From: an uncultured Anaeroplasmataceae bacterium
GTDB taxonomy: Bacteria; Bacillota_I; Bacilli_A; Acholeplasmatales; Anaeroplasmataceae
Reading direction: 5' to 3'
Assembly: GCA_947589245.1 (NCBI GenBank)
Contig: CANQBD010000001.1
Location: 36,607-100,606, forward strand
DNA length: 64,000 nucleotides
The translations under genes were made by a program, and so were the position numbers. Shown one piece after another: positions 55,521 to 64,000 of this stretch. The notes beneath the pieces are model-generated. The model did not search any database. It was not told where the DNA came from and saw nothing but the letters and a program-made list of their open reading frames with translations. Position 1 is the first letter of the stretch. The number at the start of each line of letters is the position of its first letter.

Positions 55521-57398
55521 ATGAAAAGAAAAAATATTTTATTGGCCGGTATTTTAGTCTTATTAAGTTCAATAGTTTTGGTTGTTTATGGTTATGCTTG
55601 GTATGCTGGTAAAAAATTTGAATCTTTAGAGGGAAAAGTAAACCCATCTTATTTTGCTGGTGGGAATGGTTCAAAAGAACAGCCATTTAAAATTACCAAT
55701 AAGATTCATATGTACAATCTTGCTTGGCTTCAATATCTAGGAGTCTTTAATAAAGATGTCTTAGATGATGGTCAATTAAAACAATATCATTTTAAAATTT
55801 CAGTTGAAGAAATTGATATGACTGGTTTAGCATTACCACCTATTGGAACAGAAGACAATCCTTTTATTGGCAGTTTTGAAGGTAATGGTTGTGTCATTAA
55901 AAATGTTATTACAAGTAATAATATTTCTTCCTTAAAAGAACATCCGAATTTTGATAATTTTAATTTAGGAAGTGTTGTAGGTTTCTTTGGTGTAATTGGT
56001 GATAATGGTACATTACCACACACAATTTCAAATACTGTCAATTCAGTAAATAATTTCTTTTTAGATAATGTAATGGTTGAATCTAATACAGATACGACTT
56101 TAATAGGCATTGTAGCCGGATATGTCAATGCTAATATCCAAAATATAGGTGTTACCTACTCAAAAATTTCTTTAGCCAAAGGTATGACGCATCTAAATAA
56201 TATGAAAAAAATAAGTAATTATTCTTTGATTGGTTATGTTGATGAAAGTAACATTGAATGGACAGATAAACCAGGCTCTGGTGGACCAGGATATGGAACC
56301 TCGACCGATTTGTCCGAACTTGATGACCGTATGCTGTCTCTTTTCGGTACATCGGGATTGGAGGCTAAAGAATATTTGCCATTTCAAGGAACCGGTGAAG
56401 CGGTCACTTCTGGTGGAACTACCGTAGGAGAAAAAGCTGCAGATAATAATATTGGGTATTATATCGGCGGCGATTTGAAAATTTATTCGGAACCAAAAAA
56501 AAATATAGATCTTACATCATTTTATTACCCAGCGGGGGCATCAAAATCAATTTTCTCGTTGCCATATCAAGACTATGATCGTTATTATGAGGCTCCAGAT
56601 CAAAATATTATTGATGCGACATTCAATAGTCCAGAATCAGATATTTATATGTTAAGATTACAATCGAAACTAGATACTCACAATGATTTAGTAACGATTG
56701 AAAATGGAGCACTTTGGGGAAAAAACTTTGAAAAAATTATAGTGCCAAGAAGATGCATCTGGTTTGTTCCTCAAAAAACGGGGATTCTTAAATTTATTAT
56801 TGTAAATCCTAACAATGGTGTCAATTTTACTTTGAGTTATTTTACAAGAGCTGCAAAGATTACTCACCCAGATGGGTTGGTCACAGGTGATTATAGTAGT
56901 TCGATGTCGGATCCTCACCCAATCATTGATGCAAATGACTTCGCAGGATTGACTTATGGAAGCGGGGAAGTCCGTTTGAATAACCAACCATATAATTTTG
57001 AAAACAAAATAGGCTTGGCATATTATTTTACTGTTGAAATCACACAGGAAATGATTGATGATTGCTATGAGTTTGCGTTATCTAGAGATGCAGGGACTGA
57101 TGGAGCTTATTTTTGGTATTTAGATATTGGTGCTGCAGGTGGCGGTATAGTTCCTGAATATATAGGAATGATAAAAGATGTTGATTTTGTCTATAATATT
57201 ACATTAAACATTTCTGAAAATTTAAGTGAGGTATTATTTTCAATTGATGGTACTAGTATTACTAGTGTAATATTCTATTTTAGAAGAAATAAATTAAATG
57301 GTGTTTTATATTTTATTGTTCCTGCTGAAAATGGTTTATCTTTTGATTCTATTGGTAATGGTAAAAAACAAGAGGCTGATACGAAGGAATGTCAATAA
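55521..57398 (+). CDS. Large surface protein, same N-terminal type, with GLUG-like segment and compositionally distinct middle
   Basis: TM ILVLLSSIVLVVYGYAWYAGKKF; NPFIGSFEGNGCVIKNV; RBS aggaggc. Confidence 0.78.
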   Translation: MKRKNILLAGILVLLSSIVLVVYGYAWYAGKKFESLEGKVNPSYFAGGNGSKEQPFKITNKIHMYNLAWLQYLGVFNKDVLDDGQLKQYHFKISVEEIDMTGLALPPIGTEDNPFIGSFEGNGCVIKNVITSNNISSLKEHPNFDNFNLGSVVGFFGVIGDNGTLPHTISNTVNSVNNFFLDNVMVESNTDTTLIGIVAGYVNANIQNIGVTYSKISLAKGMTHLNNMKKISNYSLIGYVDESNIEWTDKPGSGGPGYGTSTDLSELDDRMLSLFGTSGLEAKEYLPFQGTGEAVTSGGTTVGEKAADNNIGYYIGGDLKIYSEPKKNIDLTSFYYPAGASKSIFSLPYQDYDRYYEAPDQNIIDATFNSPESDIYMLRLQSKLDTHNDLVTIENGALWGKNFEKIIVPRRCIWFVPQKTGILKFIIVNPNNGVNFTLSYFTRAAKITHPDGLVTGDYSSSMSDPHPIIDANDFAGLTYGSGEVRLNNQPYNFENKIGLAYYFTVEITQEMIDDCYEFALSRDAGTDGAYFWYLDIGAAGGGIVPEYIGMIKDVDFVYNITLNISENLSEVLFSIDGTSITSVIFYFRRNKLNGVLYFIVPAENGLSFDSIGNGKKQEADTKECQ

Positions 57399-57404
57399 TT
57401 AATA

Positions 57405-57431
57405 AAGAGACTTTTAATCAGTCTCTTTTTT
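57405..57431. terminator. Bidirectional terminator
   Basis: aaagagact-tttaatc-agtctcttttttg. Confidence 0.8.
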
Positions 57432-57437
57432 GTTTTA

Positions 57438-58325
57438 TTAAAGTTTTTTTAGTTTTGCGACAAAGAATCCCTCATAATATTCATTTGGTCTTACACATAT
57501 TACTCCTTTTAATTTAGTTGGTAAGAGAGGAAGATTTGGTATTTCGATGGGGACGATTTCAAAGTTTATTTTTTGTTTGGCTTTTATTAAAACATCTTCA
57601 TTTTCTATACTTAAAATCGAGCAAGTAGAATAAATCATTGTTTGACCTTTTTTTAAGATAGTTAAAGCTTTAATTAGTAATTCATATTGTAATTTGCTAG
57701 AATTAATAATCAACTTTTTAGAAAGATATTTATAGCTTTTTTCATTATTTAAAATAATTGTTCCAAAACTGCTACATGGAGCATCTAATAAAATATTATC
57801 AAATTGAAAATAATTATCTAAGGTTTTAGAATCAATATTTAAAGTATTAGCTTTAGCTTGTTGAAGCTTTAAATTATGGTTTAATTTTTCAAAACGATAT
57901 CTGTCCTTTTCACAAGCTAAAATATTTGCATCATTATTTATGAGAGCGGCAATCTGGGTTGTTTTACTGCCTGGAGCGGCACACATGTCTAAAATGTCAG
58001 TCTTAGGTTTAGGATCTAAGATAATTGGTGGCAGCTGAGAAGATAGACTTTGCAAATAGATTAAACCATTTTTGTAAATAGTTAATTTTTCAATATCTGC
58101 TAATTTCTTATTTTTAATGATGACTGCTAAATCACTAAATGATGCTAGTTCAAATTCAATATTATTTATTTTAAGAAAGTTTATTATTTCTGATTGTGTT
58201 GTTTTCAAGGTGTTAACTCGCAAGGTTAAATATTTTGGTTTGTTAAAATCAGCAATTAGTGTGTCAGGTTCTTTGAAATTGTTTTTAATAATTGTTATGA
58301 TTTCATCTTTAAGCAATTTAATCAC
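57438..58325 (-). CDS. RsmB/RsmF-type rRNA m5C methyltransferase
   Basis: ILDMCAAPGSKTTQIAALI, ILLDAPCSSFGTI, MIYSTCSI. Confidence 0.93.
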   Translation of the reverse strand: MIKLLKDEIITIIKNNFKEPDTLIADFNKPKYLTLRVNTLKTTQSEIINFLKINNIEFELASFSDLAVIIKNKKLADIEKLTIYKNGLIYLQSLSSQLPPIILDPKPKTDILDMCAAPGSKTTQIAALINNDANILACEKDRYRFEKLNHNLKLQQAKANTLNIDSKTLDNYFQFDNILLDAPCSSFGTIILNNEKSYKYLSKKLIINSSKLQYELLIKALTILKKGQTMIYSTCSILSIENEDVLIKAKQKINFEIVPIEIPNLPLLPTKLKGVICVRPNEYYEGFFVAKLKKL

Positions 58326-58500
58326 CTCGTCATTCTAAATATACAATAAAGAAGTAAGTAAAATCAAGGAAAAAAATTCAAATAAGAGAAGATAACTTTT
58401 TATGATTTTTGATTGTGTTGGTGACATTTTTCTGAAAAAGTAGTGTGCGAATTTAAAATTATGATATAATTCTAATTGTAATTTGTTGCGGGAAGTGGTG

Positions 58501-58956
58501 ATGATGTTGAAATTTACAACTTTATGTTATATAGAAAAAGATAATAAATATTTAATGCTTTATCGCAACAAGAAGAAGAATGATATTAATGCTTTAAAAT
58601 GGATTGGTGTTGGTGGGCACTTTTTAGCTGGTGAAACGGCAGATGAATGTTTAGTTAGGGAAGTGCTAGAAGAAACAGGGCTGACACTTTTAGATTATGA
58701 ATTAAGAGGTAAGATTATTTTTCATATTGATGAACTTATGGAGGTATGTTATGTTTATACCGCAAGTAATTTTAAGGGTGAACTTATTTGTTGTGATGAG
58801 GGAACATTAGAATGGGTTAATAAAACAGAAATTTTAAATTTAAGCTTATGGGAAGGCGATTTTTTATTTTTAAAGAATTTATTAAATGGTGATCCTTATT
58901 TTGAAATGGAATTACTTTATAAAAATGATAAGCTTATTAGCTATGAGGTGAAATAA
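58501..58956 (+). CDS. NUDIX hydrolase (MutT-like)
   Basis: GHFLAGETADECLVREVLEETGLTL NUDIX box. Confidence 0.93.
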   Translation: MMLKFTTLCYIEKDNKYLMLYRNKKKNDINALKWIGVGGHFLAGETADECLVREVLEETGLTLLDYELRGKIIFHIDELMEVCYVYTASNFKGELICCDEGTLEWVNKTEILNLSLWEGDFLFLKNLLNGDPYFEMELLYKNDKLISYEVK

Positions 58957-59810
58957 TGAATTATCAAAAACTACTTCAAGAAGCAGTAGAAAAGGCTATT
59001 GAATTAGATAAAGAAGAAGGGGCAGTTGTTTTACTCCTTCAGCATGCTTGTAAAATGAGTCCAAATGATTTTTATAAGAAAATGTTTGAAGAAGTAAATA
59101 CTGATTTTTTGAAAGAATTTAAAAAGCTACTTGAGCTATATCTTTACGAAAATAAGCCTGTCCAATATTTAATTGGAACTAGTTGTTTTTATGGTTATGA
59201 TTTTATTGTAAATGAGGATGTTTTAATTCCTCGTTTTGAAACCGAAGAATTGGTGGAAAATATATTATATCGTTATGATAAATATTTTCCAAATCAAAAG
59301 GTTCAGGTTTGTGATTTGGCTACTGGTTCTGGGTGTATAGGTATTACTTTAGCTAAGGAAGAATCAAACATGCAAGTAGTGGCTACTGATATTTCTAGTG
59401 CTGCCTTAGATGTGGCTCGAAAAAATAATCAAAAATTAGGGGCTAATGTTCAATTTTTAATGGGGGATATGCTAGAACCTTTAAAAGATTATCAATTTGA
59501 TATTTTTGTTTCAAATCCTCCTTATATTCCGGAAAGAGAGGATGTTATGTCTTTAGTTAAGGATAATGAACCTAATATTGCGTTATTTGGTGGCGAAGAT
59601 GGTCTTAAATTTTATCGGATTATTTTAAGTGGGGTTAAGCCTTTATTAAAAAAGAAGGCTATGATTTGTTTTGAACATGGCTATGATAAAAAGACTGAGA
59701 TTAATGCTTTAGCAAAGACTTATTTTCCTGAAGCTAGAATTGAAAATTTAAAGGATCTTGAGGGTAAAGATCGAATGACTTTTATTTATGTAGGTGATTT
59801 TAATGAGTAA
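58956..59810 (+). CDS. prmC: Release factor glutamine methyltransferase PrmC
   Basis: LIPRFETEELVENIL, DLATGSGCIGITLA, FVSNPPYIP. Confidence 0.95.
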   Translation: MNYQKLLQEAVEKAIELDKEEGAVVLLLQHACKMSPNDFYKKMFEEVNTDFLKEFKKLLELYLYENKPVQYLIGTSCFYGYDFIVNEDVLIPRFETEELVENILYRYDKYFPNQKVQVCDLATGSGCIGITLAKEESNMQVVATDISSAALDVARKNNQKLGANVQFLMGDMLEPLKDYQFDIFVSNPPYIPEREDVMSLVKDNEPNIALFGGEDGLKFYRIILSGVKPLLKKKAMICFEHGYDKKTEINALAKTYFPEARIENLKDLEGKDRMTFIYVGDFNE

Positions 59811-60351
59811 GATAATTATTTTTCCTACGGATACAGTTTATGGTATTGGTTGTCAAATTTTTGATGTAGAAAGTATCGAAAAAATTTATAAAATCAAGAA
59901 ACGTGACTATAATAAACCTTTAGCCTGTTTGTGTAGTAATTTAGAACAAATTGAAAAGGTAGCTTTTGTAAGTGATAAAGCCTTGAAACTCATCAATGAA
60001 TTTATGCCTGGTTGTTTAACGTTAATTCTTAAAGCTAAGAAGGAAGTAGAAGACAAAATAGGTTATAAGACAATTGGAGTTAGGATTCCTAATTATGCTT
60101 TAGCTCTTGATATTTTAAATAATATGGGGCCAATGCTTGTGACCTCTGTTAATGAAAGTGGTCAAGTTGCTTTAAATGATTATGAAGAAATAAAAAAACA
60201 ATATGGTGCTGTTGTAGAAGAAATTTATCCACCCAATCAGAAAAGCTCTAATATAGCTTCGACAGTTATTAATATGACTGGTCCAAATTTACAGATTTTA
60301 CGTGAAGGTGTTATCACTTTGGATATGTTAAAAAAGGTACTAAATGAATAA
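59803..60351 (+). CDS. Sua5/YciO/YrdC/YwlC threonylcarbamoyl-AMP synthase
   Basis: FPTDTVYGIGCQIFD, KIKKRDYNKPLACL, MLVTSVNESG. Confidence 0.93.
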   Translation: MSKIIIFPTDTVYGIGCQIFDVESIEKIYKIKKRDYNKPLACLCSNLEQIEKVAFVSDKALKLINEFMPGCLTLILKAKKEVEDKIGYKTIGVRIPNYALALDILNNMGPMLVTSVNESGQVALNDYEEIKKQYGAVVEEIYPPNQKSSNIASTVINMTGPNLQILREGVITLDMLKKVLNE

Positions 60352-60356
60352 AAATA

Positions 60357-60395
60357 TCCCCTACGGGTAAAGATAGTTGTAGGGGGAATTTTTTT
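60357..60395 (+). terminator. Terminator/attenuator hairpin abutting the spoIIR-like start codon
   Basis: tcccctac...gtaggggg then aattttttt directly followed by ATG 60396. Confidence 0.7.
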
Positions 60396-60890
60396 ATGCG
60401 TAAAATAATTTTAGGGATTTTAATTATCAGTTTTATAACTGTTGTTTTTTTAAATTTTAATCAAGAAAAAGAAATTAGAGTAAGAGTTATTCCAAGTAGT
60501 GATAATAGCTATGATTTAAAGGTTAAAGAAAAAGCAAAAGATATAACTATTTGTTATTTAAAAGAGGCCAGTAGTGATAGCTATGACACTTATTTAAAAA
60601 ACATTCAACTTACTTTAAATGCTTTTGAATTAGTTTTAGAAAAAGAGTTAAAAGAAGATGTCACAGTCGAACTATCTAATCATACCTTATATAATAAAAC
60701 ATATAATAATAGTGCAGTTAAAAATACCGAACAGATGACTTTATATGTAGTAATTGGTGAGGGAAATGGCTCTAATTGGTGGGGAACAGTGTATCCTGAA
60801 TTTTTGGAGGTAAATGGTAGTGATGAGATTAAATATGAGAGCTTAATTTTAAGTATTTTTAACAAGATCAAAGGAGATAAAAATGATTAG
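60396..60890 (+). CDS. Stage II sporulation protein R-like
   Basis: N-term TM; IRVRVIPSSDNSYDLKVKEKAKD; YVVIGEGNGSNWWGTVYPEFL resembles SpoIIR GEG..NWWCVLFPPLC; next to prmC and ywlC-like genes. Confidence 0.8.
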   Translation: MRKIILGILIISFITVVFLNFNQEKEIRVRVIPSSDNSYDLKVKEKAKDITICYLKEASSDSYDTYLKNIQLTLNAFELVLEKELKEDVTVELSNHTLYNKTYNNSAVKNTEQMTLYVVIGEGNGSNWWGTVYPEFLEVNGSDEIKYESLILSIFNKIKGDKND

Positions 60891-61311
60891 AATTGAAAAT
60901 GTCAATAGTGACTCTTTTAATAGTGCTGTTGAGTTTTTAGGCTCGGTTCCATCGATAGATAAGTTAGAAGACAATATTTTAAGAAATGCTTGTATAGCTT
61001 ATGATGATGAAAAGATTGTTGGATGTATATCTTTTGAAGAATTTTCTGATAAAGGTCTAATTAGATATTTTGTTTTTAAAAAAGTTTTATCATTAGAATA
61101 TTTAGAAATGCTTTTAGAATCTTTAGAAAAAAGTGCTAGAAGTAAAGGCTTAAATAGTTTAGTATGTATTGCTGAATGTAGTCAAATTGAGGAGCTTTTT
61201 CAATCTTTAGGATTTGCTTATTTAAAACAATCAAATATCTTTATTAATGAAGAAAATGTTTTAAATACGAATTTTAAGTCGGCTATCTTTTTAAGTAAGA
61301 ATTTAGCATAA
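60883..61311 (+). CDS. GNAT-family acetyltransferase-like protein
   Basis: DDEKIVGCISFEEFSDKGLIRYFVFKK, IEELFQSLGFAYL. Confidence 0.6.
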   Translation: MIRIENVNSDSFNSAVEFLGSVPSIDKLEDNILRNACIAYDDEKIVGCISFEEFSDKGLIRYFVFKKVLSLEYLEMLLESLEKSARSKGLNSLVCIAECSQIEELFQSLGFAYLKQSNIFINEENVLNTNFKSAIFLSKNLA

Positions 61312-61380
61312 TTCTTGTACTTGTAAATAATTTTTTTATTTTGTATAATAGAAACTAGAAGAAGATAATGGAGGAAGACT

Positions 61381-62514
61381 ATGTACAAAATAATTGATAG
61401 CTATATTGAAAAGCTGATGACTTCTAAGCCTGATATGCCCCTTTGGAATATTGAAAGTATTAAACAAGGTAAGAAGCCTGCTTGGAATTATATTGATGGC
61501 TGTATGATGGTTTCTTTATTAGAACTTTATAAAATAACAAAGGAAGAAAAATATCTAAATTTTGTTAAAAGTTTTGTTGATTATTATGTTCATGAAGATG
61601 GAACCATTTTGGGCTATGATAAGGAAAAATATTCTACAGATGATGTATCTGAAACACGCGTTTTATTTGACTTATATGAATATACTAAAGAAGAAAAATA
61701 TTCTAAAGCAATTGATTTAGTATATGAACAAATTAAAACTCATCCAAGAACTAAAGAGGGTAATTTTTGGCATAAGAAGATTTATCCTAATCAAGTATGG
61801 TTAGATGGTTTATACATGATGCAACCTTTTTATACTCGTTACGAAACAACCCGCAACAAGATGCAACATTACGATGATATAATAAAGCAATTTAAAAATG
61901 TATATAATTTAATGCGCGATCCCAAAACGGGATTATATTATCATGGTTATGATAGTGCAAAAGTAATGTTTTGGGCTGATAAAAAAACAGGGTTATCCCA
62001 AAACTTTTGGTTACGATCTTTAGGGTGGTTTACAGTTTCTTTAATCGATGTTTATGAATATATGAATGAGCAAATGTTTGATGAACATCATACTATTAAA
62101 GAGATTTTTAAAGAAACTATAGATAGCATCCTAAAGTTTCAAGATTCTGAATCTAAGATGTTCTATCAAGTTCCTAATTATCCTGAAAGAAAAGACAATT
62201 ATTTAGAAACTTCTGGTTCATCTATGATTGCGTATGCTATTTTAAAGGGAGTTAGATTAAAGGCTTTACCTGAACGGTATCGTCAAATTGGTTTAGATAT
62301 TTTTAATGGTATATGTGCTAAATATTTGACTGTAAAAGATGGTGATTTAAATCTTGGTGGTATTTGTTTAGTAGCTGGTTTAGGTCCAGATAATAATCGA
62401 AGAAGAGATGGTTCATACGAATATTATATGTCTGAACCAATTGTTGAAAATGATGCTAAGGGAGTAGGGCCATTTATTATGGCTTATACAGAAGTAAAGG
62501 CGTTAGCTAAGTAA
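61381..62514 (+). CDS. Glycoside hydrolase family 88/105 (unsaturated glucuronyl/rhamnogalacturonyl hydrolase-like)
   Basis: WNYIDGCMMVSLLELY, VWLDGLYMMQPFYTRY, FWLRSLGWFTVSLIDV, ETSGSSMIAYAILKGVR. Confidence 0.88.
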   Translation: MYKIIDSYIEKLMTSKPDMPLWNIESIKQGKKPAWNYIDGCMMVSLLELYKITKEEKYLNFVKSFVDYYVHEDGTILGYDKEKYSTDDVSETRVLFDLYEYTKEEKYSKAIDLVYEQIKTHPRTKEGNFWHKKIYPNQVWLDGLYMMQPFYTRYETTRNKMQHYDDIIKQFKNVYNLMRDPKTGLYYHGYDSAKVMFWADKKTGLSQNFWLRSLGWFTVSLIDVYEYMNEQMFDEHHTIKEIFKETIDSILKFQDSESKMFYQVPNYPERKDNYLETSGSSMIAYAILKGVRLKALPERYRQIGLDIFNGICAKYLTVKDGDLNLGGICLVAGLGPDNNRRRDGSYEYYMSEPIVENDAKGVGPFIMAYTEVKALAK

Positions 62515-62519
62515 ATATT

Positions 62520-62547
62520 AAAAGCACTCCAAACAAGTGCTTTTTTA
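62520..62547 (+). terminator. Rho-independent terminator
   Basis: aaagcact-ccaaaca-agtgctttttt. Confidence 0.85.
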
Positions 62548-62575
62548 ATAGTTTATTATTTATATAGGTGATATT

Positions 62576-63778
62576 GTGAACATTTTTAAAAGAATTTATT
62601 GTCGATCTTATCAATTAATACTAAGGTTGTTGTTACCTGTTTTACCTTATAGAGATCCTCTTATCATTGATAATATAGTGGATATCCCAAAGGTACTAAA
62701 AGAGCAAGGAAAGAATTGTCCTTGTCTTATTACTGATGAAAATATTTATCAATTAGGATTAACTAAATTATTAGAAGCTGCTTTAGTAAAGAATGGTTTG
62801 AATTATGCCTTGTTTAGTAAAGTGGTAATTAATCCTACGACTGATAATGTTGCTGCGGCTCTTGAATTATATAAGACACAAGGCTGTGATTGTTTGATAG
62901 CCTTTGGTGGTGGATCACCAATGGATTGTGCCAAAGGAGTTGGTGCTAGGCTCGCCAGACCTAAAAAAGATTTAACTAAGCTTAGAGGAATCTTAAAGGT
63001 TAGAAAAAAAATACCTTTATTGATAGCTATTCCAACAACTGCCGGCACAGGAAGTGAAACAACTATCGCAGCAGTGATTGTTGATAGTAAAACACGCTAT
63101 AAATATGCAATAAATGATTTTGTTTTAATTCCTAATTATGCTGTCTTAGATGCTAAAGTCACAGAAACCCTTCCACCATTAATAGTGGCAACGACAGGTA
63201 TGGATGCTTTAACCCATGCGATAGAGGCTTATATAGGAAAAAGCGGTAATAAAGAAACTCGTAAAACAGCTTTAAAGGCAATAAAGTTGATTTTTGATAA
63301 TTTAGAGAAAGCTTATTTAGAACCAGATGAAAAAACAAGAAGAAATATGTTACTTGCTGCTCATTTAGCTGGTAAGGCTTTTTCTAAAGCTTATGTTGGA
63401 AATGTTCACGCTTTAGCACATTCTTTAGGTGGCAAATATAATACTCCTCATGGATTAGCTAATGCAGTCATACTACCAATTGTTTTAAAAGCTTATGGTC
63501 CTGCAATTTATAAAAAGCTTTATAATATTGCAATGTATTGCAATTTAATTAATGGTGCTGCTTCTTATCAAGAAGCTTTTGAGACTGTAATTAATGTAAT
63601 TGAAAAGAGTAATCAAACATTTAATATTCCTAAGACATTAGATATCAAGCGTGAGGACTTAGATGAACTTTCTCATCATGCTTTTATTGAGGCTAATCCT
63701 TTATATCCGGTTCCAGTTTTGTGGGATAAGGAAAAATTTAAGGCTGTACTTAAAATAATAGGTAATATAAGTAATTAA
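62576..63778 (+). CDS. Iron-containing alcohol dehydrogenase
   Basis: AFGGGSPMDCAKGVGA, IPTTAGTGSETT, TGMDALTHAIEAYI, HALAHSLGGKYNTPHGLANAV (GTG start). Confidence 0.94.
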   Translation: MNIFKRIYCRSYQLILRLLLPVLPYRDPLIIDNIVDIPKVLKEQGKNCPCLITDENIYQLGLTKLLEAALVKNGLNYALFSKVVINPTTDNVAAALELYKTQGCDCLIAFGGGSPMDCAKGVGARLARPKKDLTKLRGILKVRKKIPLLIAIPTTAGTGSETTIAAVIVDSKTRYKYAINDFVLIPNYAVLDAKVTETLPPLIVATTGMDALTHAIEAYIGKSGNKETRKTALKAIKLIFDNLEKAYLEPDEKTRRNMLLAAHLAGKAFSKAYVGNVHALAHSLGGKYNTPHGLANAVILPIVLKAYGPAIYKKLYNIAMYCNLINGAASYQEAFETVINVIEKSNQTFNIPKTLDIKREDLDELSHHAFIEANPLYPVPVLWDKEKFKAVLKIIGNISN

Positions 63779-63870
63779 ATATAAAAATGGCCATAGAAGT
63801 AGCATATTATATAATAATTGTCAATTTAAATTTTACAACTTAGAAAAATGAAAAAAAGTATTTTTTCTTG

Positions 63871-63899
63871 TTGACTTTAATTTGGTTTTGTAGTATTAT
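63871..63899 (+). promoter_or_regulatory. Strong promoter, probably of an rRNA operon
   Basis: TTGACT-17-TATTAT. Confidence 0.75.
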
Positions 63900-63930
63900 A
63901 AACAAGGCTGTTGAAAAAGCAGTCATCTTT

Positions 63931-64000
63931 AGTCTTTGAAAACTATATATAACGGAACGAAAAGAAACAAAAGAGAGTCAAGAAACACTTTAAGGAAATA
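63931..64000 (+). promoter_or_regulatory. rRNA operon leader with boxA-like element
   Basis: gtctttgaaaactatatataacggaacgaaaag resembles Firmicutes rrn leader/boxA (TCTTTGAAAACT); window ends before any 16S sequence. Confidence 0.6.

Noticed and set aside
55787-56128. Minus-strand ORF 113 aa inside the surface protein gene
   Set aside because: Antisense to a continuous ORF with signal/TM leader; no domain or RBS.
56152-56987. Cluster of short antisense and alternative-frame ORFs (56152-56352, 56193-56387, 56230-56427, 56688-56987)
   Set aside because: Explained by the local change in base composition, which reduces random stops; kept only as support for the compositional-island finding.
1-64000. 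Genetic code 4 (TGA = Trp)
   Set aside because: Annotated genes are full length in the standard code with no internal TGA needed, Trp is encoded by TGG, and two genes end at TGA.
1-64000. CRISPR arrays, tRNA genes, intact IS elements or prophage
   Set aside because: No regularly spaced repeats, no cloverleaf with CCA-end/TPsiC motif, and no transposase with inverted repeats were found by eye; intergenic regions are short. A tool search (tRNAscan-SE, ISfinder) would be needed to be certain.

Overview
This is a 64 kb window of low-GC, Firmicutes/Mollicutes-like bacterial chromosome. It is almost fully coding, with mostly + strand housekeeping genes. Recognisable blocks are: mfd; a PdaA-like deacetylase; asnA; tsaD; pepF; uppP; a DUF1576/PAP2 cluster; a minus-strand CoA-dehydratase-activase-like operon; cysS-mrnC-(P-type ATPase)-rlmB-sigH-like-rpmG-secE-nusG; rpmE-tdk-tadA-SRP RNA; pepP; tkt; a Y-family polymerase with a YolD-like partner; an M6 protease; a large DUF4011-type helicase; ecfA1-ecfA2-ecfT-truA; a frameshifted tyrosine recombinase; a membrane protein with an L15-like tail; an LRAT-fold protein; a ROK kinase; lrp; a heterodimeric ABC exporter; two AWY-type surface proteins; prmC-tsaC-spoIIR-like; GH88/105; and Fe-ADH. 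The window ends in an rRNA-operon-like promoter/leader. No CRISPR array, tRNA or intact mobile element was seen. The observations most worth checking are: a P-type ATPase with a ~400-residue predicted exocytoplasmic loop; sporulation-type genes (PdaA-, SigH- and SpoIIR-like) with an atypical SpoIIR and a terminator/RBS-occluding hairpin on its start codon; an intragenic compositional island in a surface protein; an L15-like domain on a membrane protein; near absence of TGA stops (2 of 55 CDS by manual count); and a helicase whose C-terminal nuclease domain looks degenerate. All product names come from reading motifs by eye; no database search was run.
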